Shown: positions 1-11,667 of the stretch, in pieces | Position numbering within the stretch: the first letter of the stretch is position 1 | Layout of the letters: each line of letters begins with the position of its first letter | DNA from: Flammula alnicola | Lineage: Eukaryota; Basidiomycota; Agaricomycetes; Agaricales; Strophariaceae | Direction of reading: 5' to 3' | Length of the DNA: 64,000 bases | Assembly: GCA_015499995.1 (NCBI GenBank) | Contig: JADNRV010000235.1 | Coordinates: 1-64,000 of the forward strand | The notes under the pieces: generated by a model | What the model saw: only the letters and a program-made list of their open reading frames with translations | Told to the model about the DNA's origin: nothing | Databases searched by the model: none | Translations under genes and position numbers: made by a program

Positions 1-876
1 AAGGAGTTATAGCACCCGGTGTCATGATTTAAAGAAGATACTGTCGGTCCAAGACGACAGAAGATACAATGTTGGCAAAAGTTTGAAATCGGATGCGAAT
101 CCCCAGGCATCAAAAGACATGTCCAGAAAACAAAGCACCAAGAGATCGAGATACTGTATAGATATCTAGCCTAACCAGAAATCCTGAATTCGAAGTGAGG
201 TCTTTGTTGCCGAATAATATTGCGCGAGTCGCTTGTGGTTTATCGATAGATCTTTCCCGAACTGGTACAGAATCCTCGAAAATTGGAGCGAAAGTACATC
301 ACGATCAGGCCAGGACCCAGACTCTTCCGAGCCCCGAGTAAGATCATAACATGCATGCAAGTTGTCAGAAAATGGAATCTATCCAACAACGGGCAGTATG
401 CACCGCGCTGGATTTAGTCTTGCAGCTTACAGCGCGCAATTATATGCCTAACTTGACAGAGGTCAGCCAGAACATCCAAGAACAAAAGGGTGTACTTTTC
501 CAGGTTTTTGCTGTCCGAACTGCGCAAATTTTGAGTCAAAATTTGCAATGGCAGTTTTGGATGCTTATGAAAAAGATAAAAAAAATAAGACTGAGAGAGA
601 GGCTAACGGGAATCAATGTCGGTGGTCCATGTTTTGTCAGAAGGAGCCAAATAAGTTCAAGTTGACTAGCGCATTGTCGTGAACCTTTAAATCGTCTCGG
701 ATTCGGAAGAAACTTTTCAAGCTGCCTGAGTTCGAGTCACGTGTAGATCGGAGTTACGCGGCCCGAGCCGATGGAATCATGGATATCGCGCCGACAACTA
801 TTGAGAACGATCTTTGCGCTCGGGTGACGCGGAACCGCTGGCCATACCTCGTCCTTATACACCTCATTCATTAGCT
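1..876. other. no supported gene
   Basis: Left edge of the window up to the start codon of the GID9-type gene. Open frames here are short, contain no recognisable motif and are not extended by plausible splice sites. The segment probably holds the promoter and 5' leader of the downstream gene, but I see no clear core element. Confidence 0.5.
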
Positions 877-2466
877 ATGGAAAGCAAACTGAACTTGGAA
901 GGAATTATGCTCTTTGAGCAACCTTTTGCCAGAGTGAGTATTTAGGAGCTCGATTCCTTTGTCAGGGCGCACTCACGAGAATGACTGGGGGCAGGTTCCA
1001 TATGAGAATTATCGCAAGGTGTTTCGTACATCCCAGAAGAATGTAGAACGCGAGCTCGGTGGCGTACAAACCACAGCAAACGAGCTGGTCACTCGCTCCT
1101 CTAATGGCAGTCTATCATCCGAAGACGCCCTCAAGTCCATCGACAACATGATTGGAAGGGTCGAGAACCTGAAACGAAAGGTGTGATACAATAACTCGTG
1201 ATCACACCACGTATGAATGCTCATTCGAAACATAGCTGTCTGACTTACACGAAACGGCGGGAAAGCCCACCCAAGATGTTATGCGAGAGCGCCTGCATCA
1301 CCTTGCCACTGTCGAATCTCTGCAGACCACAAACCAACCCGAGTTCTCAAGATGGGCTGACATTCGCCTGGATAGGTGGCTTGTGGACTGGTGCCTGAGA
1401 GCAGGAAAGGAGAAGTCGGCGAGAAGCATCGCTAAGGAGAAAGGCATTGAGGTATACCGGAGCCGTTATCTTGATGTCCTGCAATGATCTCATCATAATA
1501 TTTACAGACACTTGTTGATATCGAACTTTTCTCAGACATACGCCGGATAGAGGAGGCATTGGCGCGACATAGTTGTACCGAAGCTCTTGCCTGGTGCAGT
1601 GAAAACAAGACTGCGCTTCGGAAAATCAAGGTACGACATCATTGTATGTTTTTTTTTTACCTCCACTGTGACTTACCTTATGCTGTTATTCGCTCTCAGA
1701 GTACTTTGGAATTCGACCTCAGGATGCAAGAATATATCGAGCTTTCCAGAGCCCGAAAGACTTTAGAAGCAATTGCCTATTCAAAGAAATACCTTATCCC
1801 GTGGCAGGATACCCACATTGCTCAGATCCAACAATTGTCAGCCTTGTTGGCGTTTCCGTCAAATACATCATGTGGTCCCTACAAGGTATGTTATATCGAG
1901 AAAAGAATCCCCGAGCACATTACTAAACCCTACTCGACTTTTTATAGCGGTTATACGACCCCTCTCGGTGGAACACTCTCGCTAAATCGTTCCGTCTCGC
2001 GATCTACAACCTTAACACATTATCAACGGAGCCGCTACTTCATCTCGCGTTATATGCTGGTCTTGTTGCATTGAAATTGCCCGCATGCTTCGATCATGCA
2101 ACTAAAAATGTCGATTGTCCGGTGTGTGATGGAGAATCTGGCCCGGGTTCACAACCATTGGGACTTGGAAAGCTTGCAGGGGAAGTCCCATATAGTCACC
2201 ACGCGAACTCCACGATAGTTTGTCGGATAAGTGGGAAGATCATGGATGAAGATAATATGCCAATGGCGTTTCCGGATGGCCATGTGTATTCTCGAGAGGT
2301 ACGTTCCTGGATTCCAGGTAGAACCGCGTCATTCCAACGATTACTGACAAATTTGCTATCCCAGGCGCTGGAAGACATGGCGGCAAGGAACGGCGGAATT
2401 GTAACCTGTCCGCGGACAGGAAAATCAATCCCTTTCCATGAACTAAAAAAAGTGTTTATATCATAA
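877..2466 (+). CDS. fyv10: GID/CTLH E3 ubiquitin ligase subunit (GID9/FYV10/MAEA type)
   Basis: RING-like subunit of the GID/CTLH ubiquitin ligase, which in yeast marks gluconeogenic enzymes for degradation when glucose returns. About 400 residues in seven exons. The start at 877 gives MESKLNLEGIMLFEQ, then a phase-0 intron (934-994) leads to the family hallmark VPYENYRKVFRTSQKN. A LisH helix pair (WLVDWCLRAG.KEKSARSIAKEKG) lies near 1375-1450, the CTLH region (DIELFSDIRRIEEALARHSC) near 1515-1740, a CRA-type helical stretch follows, and the C-terminus carries the degenerate RING: CPVCDGES, CRISGKIM, MPMAFPDGHVYS and CPRTGK. Order and length fit the family. Exon boundaries between 1180 and 1290 are the least certain. 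Confidence 0.9.
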
Positions 2467-3058
2467 GTTTGGCCCGACCACCCCGCGTAATTCATTTGTA
2501 TATTGTACTCGTGTAACAAGTTCGTGTAAACCATCAAAACCGTGTTGTACAGCTCCAGGAAAAAAAATTAACCTCGCAAGTCGGACAGCGTGCGTCCGAA
2601 CTTCGAGTTCAATACCACGCTGCGTAGACATCATGGTCAATTGACAGATTGTATTTATACTTTGTGGGTGAGCTCGAGGTTTGTACCAAGTAATTCTAAA
2701 AGTACTATGAAAACCGCTCGCCAGCCAATATAAGTATCAAAGTCAAGTAGCATCGCCTCTACTGCGTGTATCATAAATATCGCCAATGTAGTTGTCATTT
2801 TCACTAGTACTAGAGCTATCTTAGTTAAGAGTTCTAATTTCCACCAGGTTCGGAGCCAAAGCCAGGTCCGTCAAAGAGGATCATGCCGAACAGTTGTTGC
2901 ATGTTGCTTATCTCATTTCTGATGCCTCCGATCCAATACCGTCACTCTCCATCCTGTTCAGCACACTCCTCACACTCCTTTCACCTGCTTCTGCCGATAA
3001 GTTTCTCCTAGACATAAATTCTGCGAGAAATTTCTTGGAGTGACTAGAAATCAGCCAC
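2467..3058. other. intergenic, no gene seen
   Basis: About 590 bp between the GID9-type gene and the kinase gene, both on the plus strand. It should contain the terminator of the first and the promoter of the second. No conserved frame, repeat or RNA gene was recognised. Confidence 0.5.
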
Positions 3059-4364
3059 ATGCCACCCGTGACACCCGTACAAGCAACACTCGATGACTTC
3101 GAACTTGGTGAAGAAGTTGCATGGGGATCTCTGGCCACGGTAATGTCCTCCGCCGTCCCGAGTCTGTCTTATGACTGTTCATTCAGGCAAATTGCATAGA
3201 TAATAGACGCTGTGTACAAAAAGAACAAGAAGCATTATGCATTGAAAGTCCTGAACAAGGCGCAATTAGTAAAGAAGAAGGTCATTCGTTCTGCCCTTGT
3301 TGAAAAGGACGCGTTGATCGCGTTGGGTACAAGACCGAAGATACACCCCGGAGTTGTCCGTCTGCATCATTGTTTCCAAGACTCTACACATCTATGTGAG
3401 TGCTCAAGTTCGCCAATTGGGGGCAATCTAGAGCGCTCATATTCAGATTTCGCCCTGGATTTGGCTACTAATGGCGACTTGAAGGTCTTGGTTCAGAAGC
3501 TGGGCTCGATATCCCTTAACTGTGCAAGATATTATACCGCCCAACTAGTCGATGCAGTACAGTATCTCCATGAATCAGGGGTAGCTCATCGTGATATTAA
3601 ACCGGAGAATATCCTCCTCGACAATGAGATGCGGATCATGCTGGCTGATTTTGGGTGTGCCTATATTGGATCAGACATGGAAAGTAAGTCGTTTGGTAAC
3701 TGTGACCCTCGCTTATCTTTACCACCTTGAGAATCTAGCCCCAAGAACGAACACGTTCGTAGGTACGGCAGCCTATATTTCACCAGAACTATTGGCGAGA
3801 TCAGAAGCAAACCCGACAAGGTACTCGCCAGCTTTAAAAACTTTGCTTTGACATTTTGGCTGACTAAAGATAATCAGTCCTGACTTATGGGCAGTCGGAT
3901 GCAGTCTGTTCTTCTTCCTATTTGGCACCTCTCCATTTACGGCCGCAACGGATTATCTCACGATGAAACGGGTGAGGGCTCTGGATTATTCACTACCTCA
4001 AGAATGTGATAAGGATGCAGCCGATCTAATTAAACATCTCCTGGTGCGCTCTTTCGAGGATAAGCTCAATGAATAGTCAATGTCTGACGCCGAGTACCAG
4101 GTACTTGACCCACTTGACCGGCTTGGTGTACCGCCCAAGTCATCACCTGAGGCTCTCCGCCAACATCCTTTTTTTGTCGGTGACAAAACTTCCACCCCTG
4201 AAAATGATGCATCGCGGAAAGCCTGGTTGGTCATTGACTGGGAAATTCTCTGGACTGCTCCTGCTCCTGAAATTGAGGTGGGACCTTATCGTTCGCGACC
4301 TCAAGAATTACCTCCAGACGACCTCTGGGCAAGTTTCGAAAGCCTTCATGTCGGAAGCGATTGA
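3059..4364 (+). CDS. PDK1-like AGC protein kinase, short form
   Basis: Serine/threonine kinase most like 3-phosphoinositide-dependent kinase 1, which phosphorylates the activation loop of other AGC kinases. Start at 3059 (MPPVTPVQATLDDFELGEEV), about 345 residues, several short introns (for example 3140-3199 and 4044-4100). Visible core residues: ATP-binding lysine in YALKVLNK, catalytic HRDIKPEN, metal-binding DFG in LADFGCAY, the PDK1-style activation segment TFVGTAAYISPE, PDLWAVGC, and the C-lobe ending VLDPLDRLGVPP.. RQHPFF. The glycine loop is unusual: AWGSLA stands where GxGSxS is expected. After the catalytic domain only about 45 residues follow, so there is no PH domain. PDK1 paralogues with altered loops are plausible in mushrooms; assignment to the PDK1 group is firm at family level, in vivo role is inference. 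Confidence 0.86.
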
Positions 4365-5456
4365 GGAACATTTTTCATAACTATCTCTCTTTTTCCACTT
4401 CTCTCGGACCCTTGGTTTCTTGTACGCCGAATAGAAATCGAGATTCGTTGGCATGTGTCGAATACCCACGAGATTTACATGGGACGACGTCAGACAGTAG
4501 ATACCACCACGCGGCGCAATGGCGATTCGGTTCCGTGGGCCCTAGGCTTCTTCTCGGATAGGTCCTAATCCTTGTCATGCCTGACCTTTGGGTTTACTCA
4601 CGCAAGGCAAGATAGATAGGAAGAGTTGTAGACAACGACCCGAATTCTGTATTCCACGCGCTGCGCAAGTTCTAATAATAAATTATCTCCTCCCCTTAGA
4701 ATGACGCGCTTAATTTTTGGACTTGAAAATGTTTTGAGTTCCAAATCCATTTGTCCCATAAGTGACTTAACATTTGACAAGTACAAGTGTGGCTCTTATC
4801 AATAAAGGCTACATCGTCTTCTCATCTACATTCATTCATGATTCACGCCTCCGTTAACGTTCAAGATAACATGGCCCCATGACCGAATCTTGATTGTTCT
4901 ACGGATTGCTCGCATCACAATCTCATCCATTGCTTATCAATTTATTATAATCCCTTCCGTCCTACTCGTACCCAGCGAATTGACTTCCACCTTTCACTTC
5001 CCACTCCAACCGCTTAATTGACAAAGCAATCACAGCTAGAACTCTCGAAAGCTTGCGAAAAGCCTGCAAAGTTTCTTCCCGACGTCGTGCTCACTGCTCA
5101 GTGTATCTGATTACTGCGCATTAGAGAAGATATGTGAATTTCGCCATAAAATATCAAGGAGGTATCTTTTGTGACTCCCACGTTCCATATTTTGGTGCTC
5201 GAAGTCCACTCGAAGCAAGTTGAAGCTGAGGTAAAATATTAGACGACTGCAAGATTTGAAATTGAATTCGGGATAGGGTCCACCACGTGGTTCCAGTGTG
5301 TACATGCTTACATAACAACCACATGCATGCTTTTCCCCACCACATCCAGAACTTCGTCTAGAATCAGATGCCTGTCCCCAACCTTTTGTCCAATGCATTC
5401 ACCGCTTTAAACTTTTTGCGAAGTAATAAGTCTTGGTCTCTTCCTTCTTATCTGCC
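4365..5456. other. intergenic, no gene seen
   Basis: About 1.1 kb between two plus-strand genes. Small open frames on the minus strand (around 5111-5398) lack family motifs and codon bias. Probably terminator plus promoter of the PAQR gene. Confidence 0.45.
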
Positions 5457-6806
5457 ATGTCCCCGCAAGTCCGGCAAAGATTGAGGCCAAAACGCAAACA
5501 CTATGAACCATCCCACCCGGCCCAAAAAGCAAAGTCGACGACGATGACGGTACACTGGGACGAGCTCGAGGAATGGCAGAAGGATAATGAGTACATTACC
5601 CATGGATACAGACGGTACTTTTTGCGACGTGCTCGTTCATGCGTCTGGCTAACCTGAAACGATGAATACAGCCTGCAATACAGCTGGAGAGGCTGCTTCA
5701 CCTCTGTCTTTGCATGTATGGGATTTCAAATACTCTTTTTGCCTTTCTATTTCTCACGTACGCGTAGACTTGCACAACGAAACAAGTGAATGCTGCGCTT
5801 TTTTTTTTGCGAAGTTACACGATGACTAAATGCCATACGACCACTAGTCAACATCCACTCTCATTTATGGGGTGCTTTTTTGTTTGTGTATTTTCTGGCA
5901 ACCTACTATCCGCACTATGTGGAATTCCATTCCACGACAACTTGGAAGGACGCTGCAGTAATTGGCTTATTTTTGTTCTCTGCAATTTTATGCCTCGCGG
6001 CCAGTGCTTTCTATCATACATCGGGTTGTCACTCCAAAGAGGTCAGGAACCAGCATGTTCCTCACTTCCGCTCAACTGATACTTTGCATTTAAAATACCA
6101 GGTCACCTCGCATTGCCATGCATATGATTATTCCGGAATCATTATTCTCATTGTTGGATCGTTTTTTCCATCCATTTACTACGGCTTCTACTGCCATTCC
6201 CACATCCAGAAACTGTACCTCGCGGCAATGACGTCGGCTGGTTTAGGTGTGTTTTTCCTGATCATGATCATCTTATATTATGATCGTCATGCTAACGGAA
6301 AAATATGTAGGCGCAGCATATATTGTTCTCAACCCGGAGTATGCTAAGCCTACCCATCGAGGCGCTCGAACAACGGTTTTCATTGCACTTGGATTGGGTG
6401 CAATTGTACCGGTGACGCACATGTTCCTGACTCACGACTTTTATGAACTCGTCACGGAGATGGGCATCACCTGGCTGTTGATTTCAGGCGCATTATACAT
6501 CGGGGGCGCATTGCTCTAGTATGTAACATTCATTTTGCTTGTTTCATGACCCCATGATTTTCTTGATGCTCCTCTCATTCGTTAATGAACCCCATCCCGT
6601 CTAACCTTTGTTTCCCCTTTCTCCGCTGTAGTGCGAACCGCATTCCAGAGCGACTGGCACCCGGGCGTTTTGATTATTTCATGGCTTCGCATCAAATCTT
6701 TCACGTTTGCGTCGTTCTGGCAGCATTGGCTCATTATCAAGGCGTGTTGACATGCCTACAATACCGAATGTCGCAACCGGTTTGCGGACAATACGCCACA
6801 ACATAG
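5457..6806 (+). CDS. PAQR / adiponectin-receptor-like seven-helix membrane protein (IZH type)
   Basis: Member of the progestin and adipoQ receptor family; fungal IZH proteins are implicated in zinc and lipid homeostasis and the family fold resembles a ceramidase with a zinc site. Start at 5457 (MSPQVRQRLRPKRKH); an in-frame TTG at 5433 is rejected. About 330 residues in at least six exons. The cytosolic N-terminus ends in ITHGYRR/LQYSW, followed by the family signature HNETINIHSHLWGA, then seven hydrophobic helices. Zinc ligands are visible: the histidine in SAFYHTSGCHS and the paired histidines in SHQIFHVCVV before ALAHYQGVL. Short cytoplasmic C-terminus. All diagnostic motifs are intact, so it is likely active. 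Whether it is a receptor or a hydrolase cannot be read from sequence. Confidence 0.9.
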
Positions 6807-7962
6807 AACTCCATGCTGTAGAAATTGGGACCATATTTTTCTTGCTTTTCATACCCATTTTGTGAGTCCTGTTCCTAATACATTCTCCTTTCTTTAAAAC
6901 GCAATTCCTAATTGTTTTTCGTGCCTCATTTCAGATAATCCATTTTGCTGGACTGATGTTATACATCTAGATTTTTTGCTCCGTTGAATGAAGATATTCT
7001 GGGATCTTGAAGTACAGCATGCTAAGGCTTTGGGCTCAGCATTCATGACGAAAAAAAATCGCGTGACCGGCCTCTCTCGTAGTGGTGCTTCTTTTTCCAC
7101 CGTCAAACACTCCGTCTGCTACTTTTAGACGAATGTTGACACGCAGCTTCTCGCACACCACGAGCTGTTGCGCGTCAAGAATCCAGGTGCGATCCGACGT
7201 GGGATTTGCTATGTAGCTTTCAAGGTTGTAATGTGTCCCTGCTGGTTACATGATGTCTGCGGATGATAACCTCTTCGTATGTCAGCATCAATCAGTTCCA
7301 ACAAGCCTTTCAGGTCATCGCCGTAACAAGACAAAGCTTAGGAATCGGGGGATCTGATGGCAAGAGATCCACACTGAATCTGATCGTCCACGTTTGTGGG
7401 TTTCCCATTCGCGGAAACAGTCAGGGTCCAGCTATCGCCAGCAAATAATCTTCAACAAAAAAAGTACCAAATCCCGAGAAAACAGGCGACAGCGTGCACA
7501 GGCCCTGAGTATATTTTTCCCAACTTGTGGCAACTCAATCTGCATTGTCAGCTACTCGGAACGACCACACGCATGAAACGCGATTCACTTTGAACAGGTT
7601 GTAGACGCAGCTCTTGGCCTGGACGGTTCTGGCATGAGCTTGACAAGCGGCACCCAGCACGTGGAAGAAGCCGTGGTTGAGATACTTTCCGAAGTTGTGT
7701 GACCTGTTGCGTTGTTCATTTCGGGACCGACCTTTTTTGAAAAATCCCAACTACAGATCTCAGAGATAAATGGAAAAAAAGAAACGCGAGCTCCTGAAGA
7801 CGCCGCAAGATCCTCGACCGCCTGCCCGATAGGCAAGAAGAATTTCGATTCCGCTTCCGTAAAGGCTGCATGACCGAAATGAGATGCATGGTTTTGCCGG
7901 GTACCGCTGACGATCTATGATTTTCCTTTCCTCCGGGTTTCTGTGCCATGCACCTCCAGGCG
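6807..7962. other. intergenic, promoter region of the P450 gene
   Basis: About 1.15 kb with no supported gene. Small frames at 7263-7593 (+) and 7535-8014 (-) have no recognisable domains. The right end carries a TATA box (listed separately). Confidence 0.45.
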
Positions 7963-7969
7963 TATAAAA
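7963..7969 (+). promoter_or_regulatory. TATA box upstream of the P450 gene
   Basis: TATAAAA lies 110 bp before the start codon at 8079 and is followed by a pyrimidine-containing stretch suitable for transcription initiation at about 7995-8010. Position and sequence fit a fungal core promoter. Confidence 0.6.
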
Positions 7970-8078
7970 TGGCGCTCTTCGATTCGTGTCATTATACCCC
8001 GACTGGACCTGCACATATTATAAGTCCCTCACGAGTTCCAAGGCTTCCCCGACCGAGATTTCTCCCCATCTCCTCGAC

Positions 8079-10111
8079 ATGCCTTACAGCGTAGGCCTAC
8101 AGTCTGCGGCCACTGCCTTTCTCTCCGCGGGGTTCGCAACTCAATTCACAGTCGCTGTAATAGTGTTTCTTGGGATTGTTCTTATCACTTCTGCCTTGCA
8201 GAAAGAAGGTGTTGATGCACCCAAATTTTTGCCTGGTTACTCTCTCTTCCATATCATTCCCTTCTTCCGCAAACGATACGACTTTTTAAACTGGGGTTTT
8301 GATGCCACTGGCCAAAATGTCTTCCAATTCCAATTATTAAGAGTACGTCTATCCCTCTCCGGCTCTTTATTGTCGGTGCCGGTGCCATAACTGATGTTTC
8401 TGTCTTTTCTTTCTCACTATAGAATACGGTCGTTGTGGTTTCCGGTGAGACCGCACGGGAGACGTTCTTTACCGCAAAAGGCCTGGATCTTACTGAAGGC
8501 TTCAAGATTCTCTCTGGCGCTGTACGCAATCCCCGCCTTTACTATTCTTAACCTTTTCTTCTAACCCCCTTCGTCATGGGCAGATTCCCATGGTACGCGG
8601 CGTCACGTCTGACTTGCAGACACGGAGGATATCGTTGATACACAAGCGTCTCGCCAATGTCCAGAGGAATTTGCCTCTGTCGTCGCGTGAGTACCCCGCG
8701 CTATGCGTTCATCTGTTATCGCCCGCTAAGTCCTTCTCTTCTAGTAATCCCGTACCTCCTGGAAGACACTCGAAAAATGATGGAGGGCTGGGGGTCGTCA
8801 GGGAAATTCGATCCGTTTGATAAAGTCTACGAAGTCAGTGTGGCCGTCTATTATCGTCGCCTATTCCCAATCTGAAATATTTTTCTTGAATATACAGCTC
8901 GTCTTCCAATTGACTATCCGCAGCTTGTCCTGTGCAGAAATTTCTGATGATCCTGCTCGCGTCGCACGGCTTAAAAAACTTTATGACACACTCGACACTG
9001 GAACGACACCTGCGACTGTTCTTATCCCATGGCTTCCCACACCAGCAATGATTCAGAAGCTCTGGGCAACCAAGGACATTTATGAAATCGTCATCCAGGC
9101 CATCAATGACAGAGAAAGCAGCGGGATTTCGCGAAATGATACTCTCCAGATGCTTTTAGATTTTGGTGACGAGAAGCTCGTGGTCGTGGGGGTAAGTTCT
9201 AAAAATCTCATCGGCGGCGTTCCCACCAGAATGTTGAACTGACCAAATTCCATGTGTACAGTTCATCATGGGACTCTTGATTGCCGGGGCCAGAGCCACT
9301 GGGACGACAGGTGAGTATTACCATGTCTTTCCCGAGATATCAGGAATCCATTCGCTGACTGTATGTGCTTACCCTACCAGCATCGTGGCTCATCACATAC
9401 CTGGAGGACATCCAGAGTGGCGATCGAAAGCGGCTGCAGAGATTGAGTCTCTGCTCGCGTCCAAATCGTATTCACTAGAAAACTCCGAGTCTCCTACAAA
9501 TGAATCGCCCACGTCTCCTATATCTCCCTTCTCTTTGTCGTCTCTCGCTGCCCGGCTCAGCGCGATTCCGCTTGAGGCCTGGGAGAACGAAACACCTATC
9601 TTGGACGCCCTTATCCGGGAGACAACTCGCGTGGCGCAACCTCACACTGCTATGAGGCGGAATCTCGGCCCAGAACTCTACATCAACAACAAAATAATTC
9701 CTACCGGAGCCTATGTTATATATCCCTTTAGTGATGTCCATCTTGACCCGAGCTCTACCCCGATCCTTGGAAATTCGACCCAGGAAGGAAAGAAGTCACA
9801 CATGTTCCCTTTGGATATGTCGGATGGGGTGGAGGTCAGTTTATTCGTTATTCTGATTGTTATCTGTCTATCTAACTTACCTTTTCTTAACTCTCCTTAG
9901 GAAAAACCGTCTGCCTCGGAACACGCCTCGCTAAAGTCGAGCTTAAACTGCTCACAGCCATGTTCGTCCTCGGCTTCCGGCATTCCGTTGTGGATAAGAT
10001 GGGAGAGCCCTCGAATCCACTCCCCGTCCCCAATTGGAATGACATCCTTCTTGCCGACCACCCGCTGGGTCCTTCAACTTGAAGTACGAGCGAACCTCTG
10101 TGCCACTATAA
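8079..10111 (+). CDS. cytochrome P450, reading frame interrupted near the haem loop
   Basis: Membrane-anchored haem monooxygenase, about 560 residues in eight or more exons. Start at 8079 (MPYSVGLQSAATAFL), N-terminal anchor FTVAVIVFLGIVLITSAL. The I-helix reads GLLIAGARATGTT, the K-helix has the ExxR motif in LIRETTR, followed by PHTAMRRNL and GAYVIYPFSDVHLD. At about 9748 one base is missing: the frame then must shift to give PELYPDPWKFDPGR (the PERF region) and GYVGWGGG, which splices by a phase-1 intron (9835-9900, GTCAGT..TTAG) to KTVCLGTRLAKVELKLL containing the haem cysteine. Without the shift the haem loop is lost. So either this is a recent pseudogene allele or there is a sequencing error. 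Substrate and subfamily cannot be told. Confidence 0.85.
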
Positions 10112-10723
10112 CCTTCACACTCTACTCTCATCTTGTCATTATTGCTCATATATCTTTTATTGTTATCTCCTTATTCTTGGGGTTTCCTGTTCCTCAGTCT
10201 TTTTATGACTGGCCTTTCATCACTCACCTTCTCTTTCATTTCTTTGATATATATCATCCCCCAATCACGATGTGCTAAAGGACGGGGAGACATAGATATT
10301 TATGATTATATCTATCCTCGTACAAGGTACGCATAACAGATTATGATATATGTATTCGTAGATGTAGCACAACTAGTCTGGAAGGCTGCTCGGCTGCTAA
10401 CACGCTCCGCGTGTAAAATATTCCACCACCCACATAGACAGCATGTAATTATTCTCCCTTTGTATCGTATATACGTAGAGGATCCAAATGCAGGCGCAAT
10501 ACAGGAATGATGTTCGACACTAGATGAATGGACGGAGATCTTAAGACCTGGAAATATGCTGAGATTGGGGTAGAAGTAATCACTCGACAAGAGATGGATC
10601 TACGTAATATCAGTTCATCTGTCTTCTAAGATTATTAAATGTAGACTTACTGATTCACCGGACGGCTGCGACAACGAATGCGGAAGCGAGGCATGTACAT
10701 GCCTTGACGAGATCGACTCGAAA
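10112..10723. other. intergenic between convergent genes
   Basis: About 610 bp between the 3' ends of the P450 (+) and RRG9 (-) genes. It should hold both terminators. AT-rich in places; no gene, repeat or structured RNA recognised. Confidence 0.5.
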
Positions 10724-11407
10724 TCACTGAAACGTAAATGTGTCTGCTGGGGAGATCCCGTGCGGACCCCGTTCGTCTGAATTTGTATCGTCCTTCGACG
10801 ACATCCTTTTCCCAACCCGAGACAGTTTTTTCAACTCCCGCACATTCGAGGTCTCGAACTGCTCCTTGGTCGCCCTCTCCTTCACGAATATTTGCTTTTC
10901 TTTCCTCTCTTTGATGGCCATCGTGGTCCGCTTCTCGGCGCTGGGTTGCCATTTGCTCTTCAAGATGCGACGTACTGCTTCAGGACTGATTTTAAATTTT
11001 TCTGCCAGCACAGCCGAGTTAAATTGTTCGGGTTCTGCACGGTTCAACTGGCGAAGTGCGTCCATGGCCTCGCGCGACAGCTTTCGTGGCGGAGACCAGC
11101 CTTCGGGGAAGGACTTGCGAAGAGTGTCTCGGTGAGCTTTGTACTCGTGAGGAGTTGGCTTCCCAGAGGGTCGTCTGAGATGAGGTGGAGGCGAATTAGG
11201 GTTTCCTCCATTCACGATTTCGCTATCTTCTGAGAGATCTATGACAGCATCATCGTCCTCGAGAATGGACCGAGGCCGTGGAACTCCTGCCAGTTGCCAC
11301 TTGTTGGTCCCCGCCAGAAATGCCGAATCGGAGTAATACCGAGCTGTAGCGCTCCTTGTACATGTTTGAGGAATTCCAAAGGAGGTAGATCGCATCCAGG
11401 ACGCCAT
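10724..11407 (-). CDS. RRG9: RRG9 / neugrin-like mitochondrial protein
   Basis: Homologue of yeast 'required for respiratory growth 9' and vertebrate neugrin, mitochondrial proteins needed for maintenance of mitochondrial gene expression and DNA. A single exon of 227 residues starts at 11407. The N-terminus (MASWMRSTSFGIPQTCTRS) is rich in Arg and Ser with no acidic residue for the first 27 residues, as expected of a mitochondrial presequence. The family core lies near residues 110-155: KLSREAMDALRQLNR, then FNSAVLAEKFKISPEAVRR and ILKSKWQPS, matching the neugrin helix-turn-helix. The basic C-terminus is low complexity. The start codon is only 50 bp from the edge of the Harbinger element, so its promoter is displaced or supplied by the transposon. 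Confidence 0.87.
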   Translation of the reverse strand: MASWMRSTSFGIPQTCTRSATARYYSDSAFLAGTNKWQLAGVPRPRSILEDDDAVIDLSEDSEIVNGGNPNSPPPHLRRPSGKPTPHEYKAHRDTLRKSFPEGWSPPRKLSREAMDALRQLNRAEPEQFNSAVLAEKFKISPEAVRRILKSKWQPSAEKRTTMAIKERKEKQIFVKERATKEQFETSNVRELKKLSRVGKRMSSKDDTNSDERGPHGISPADTFTFQ

Positions 11408-11454
11408 GAAGGAAACAGAAACAGAACCAAGGTGCTAGTGGATGAATTTCAAAA

Positions 11455-11457
11455 AAT
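11455..11457. repeat. target site duplication, left (AAT)
   Basis: AAT immediately before the left TIR, matched by AAT at 14291-14293 after the right TIR. Three bases is the usual Harbinger duplication length. Confidence 0.75.
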
Positions 11458-11537
11458 AGAGAGGTTGCGCAATAGCCACAGACAGCCACGAAGCCACGTG
11501 GTGGCGTATTTGTGTTGCGCAAACAAACACAGCCACC
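11458..11537 (+). repeat. Harbinger left terminal inverted repeat
   Basis: 80 bp that pair with 14221-14290 at high identity; the left copy carries 10 extra bases (11473-11482) that look like a local duplication of the GCCACAGACAGCCAC stretch. Two copies of the palindrome TTGCGCAA and one CCACGTGG occur inside, likely transposase or Myb-protein binding sites (inference). Confidence 0.9.
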
Positions 11538-11667
11538 AGCGCGCATCGTCTGGTCAGCGTTTACTTATCGCTCGTTCTTGCCATGATCCCCAGTGCGATC
11601 TTCGTTTGTTCATTACGGCTATAATCACATCAATACCACCGCACTCAGTACATACTCGGATCTTTGA

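Noticed and set aside
351..665. 104-codon plus-strand frame at the left edge
   Set aside because: No motif, no splice extension, odd composition with a run of Lys codons; likely chance.
9835..9900. P450 intron donors other than GTCAGT (for example GTTTAT at 9839) to avoid a frameshift
   Set aside because: They give VRKTVCLG and leave the PERF region unreadable; the one-base deletion explains both parts at once.
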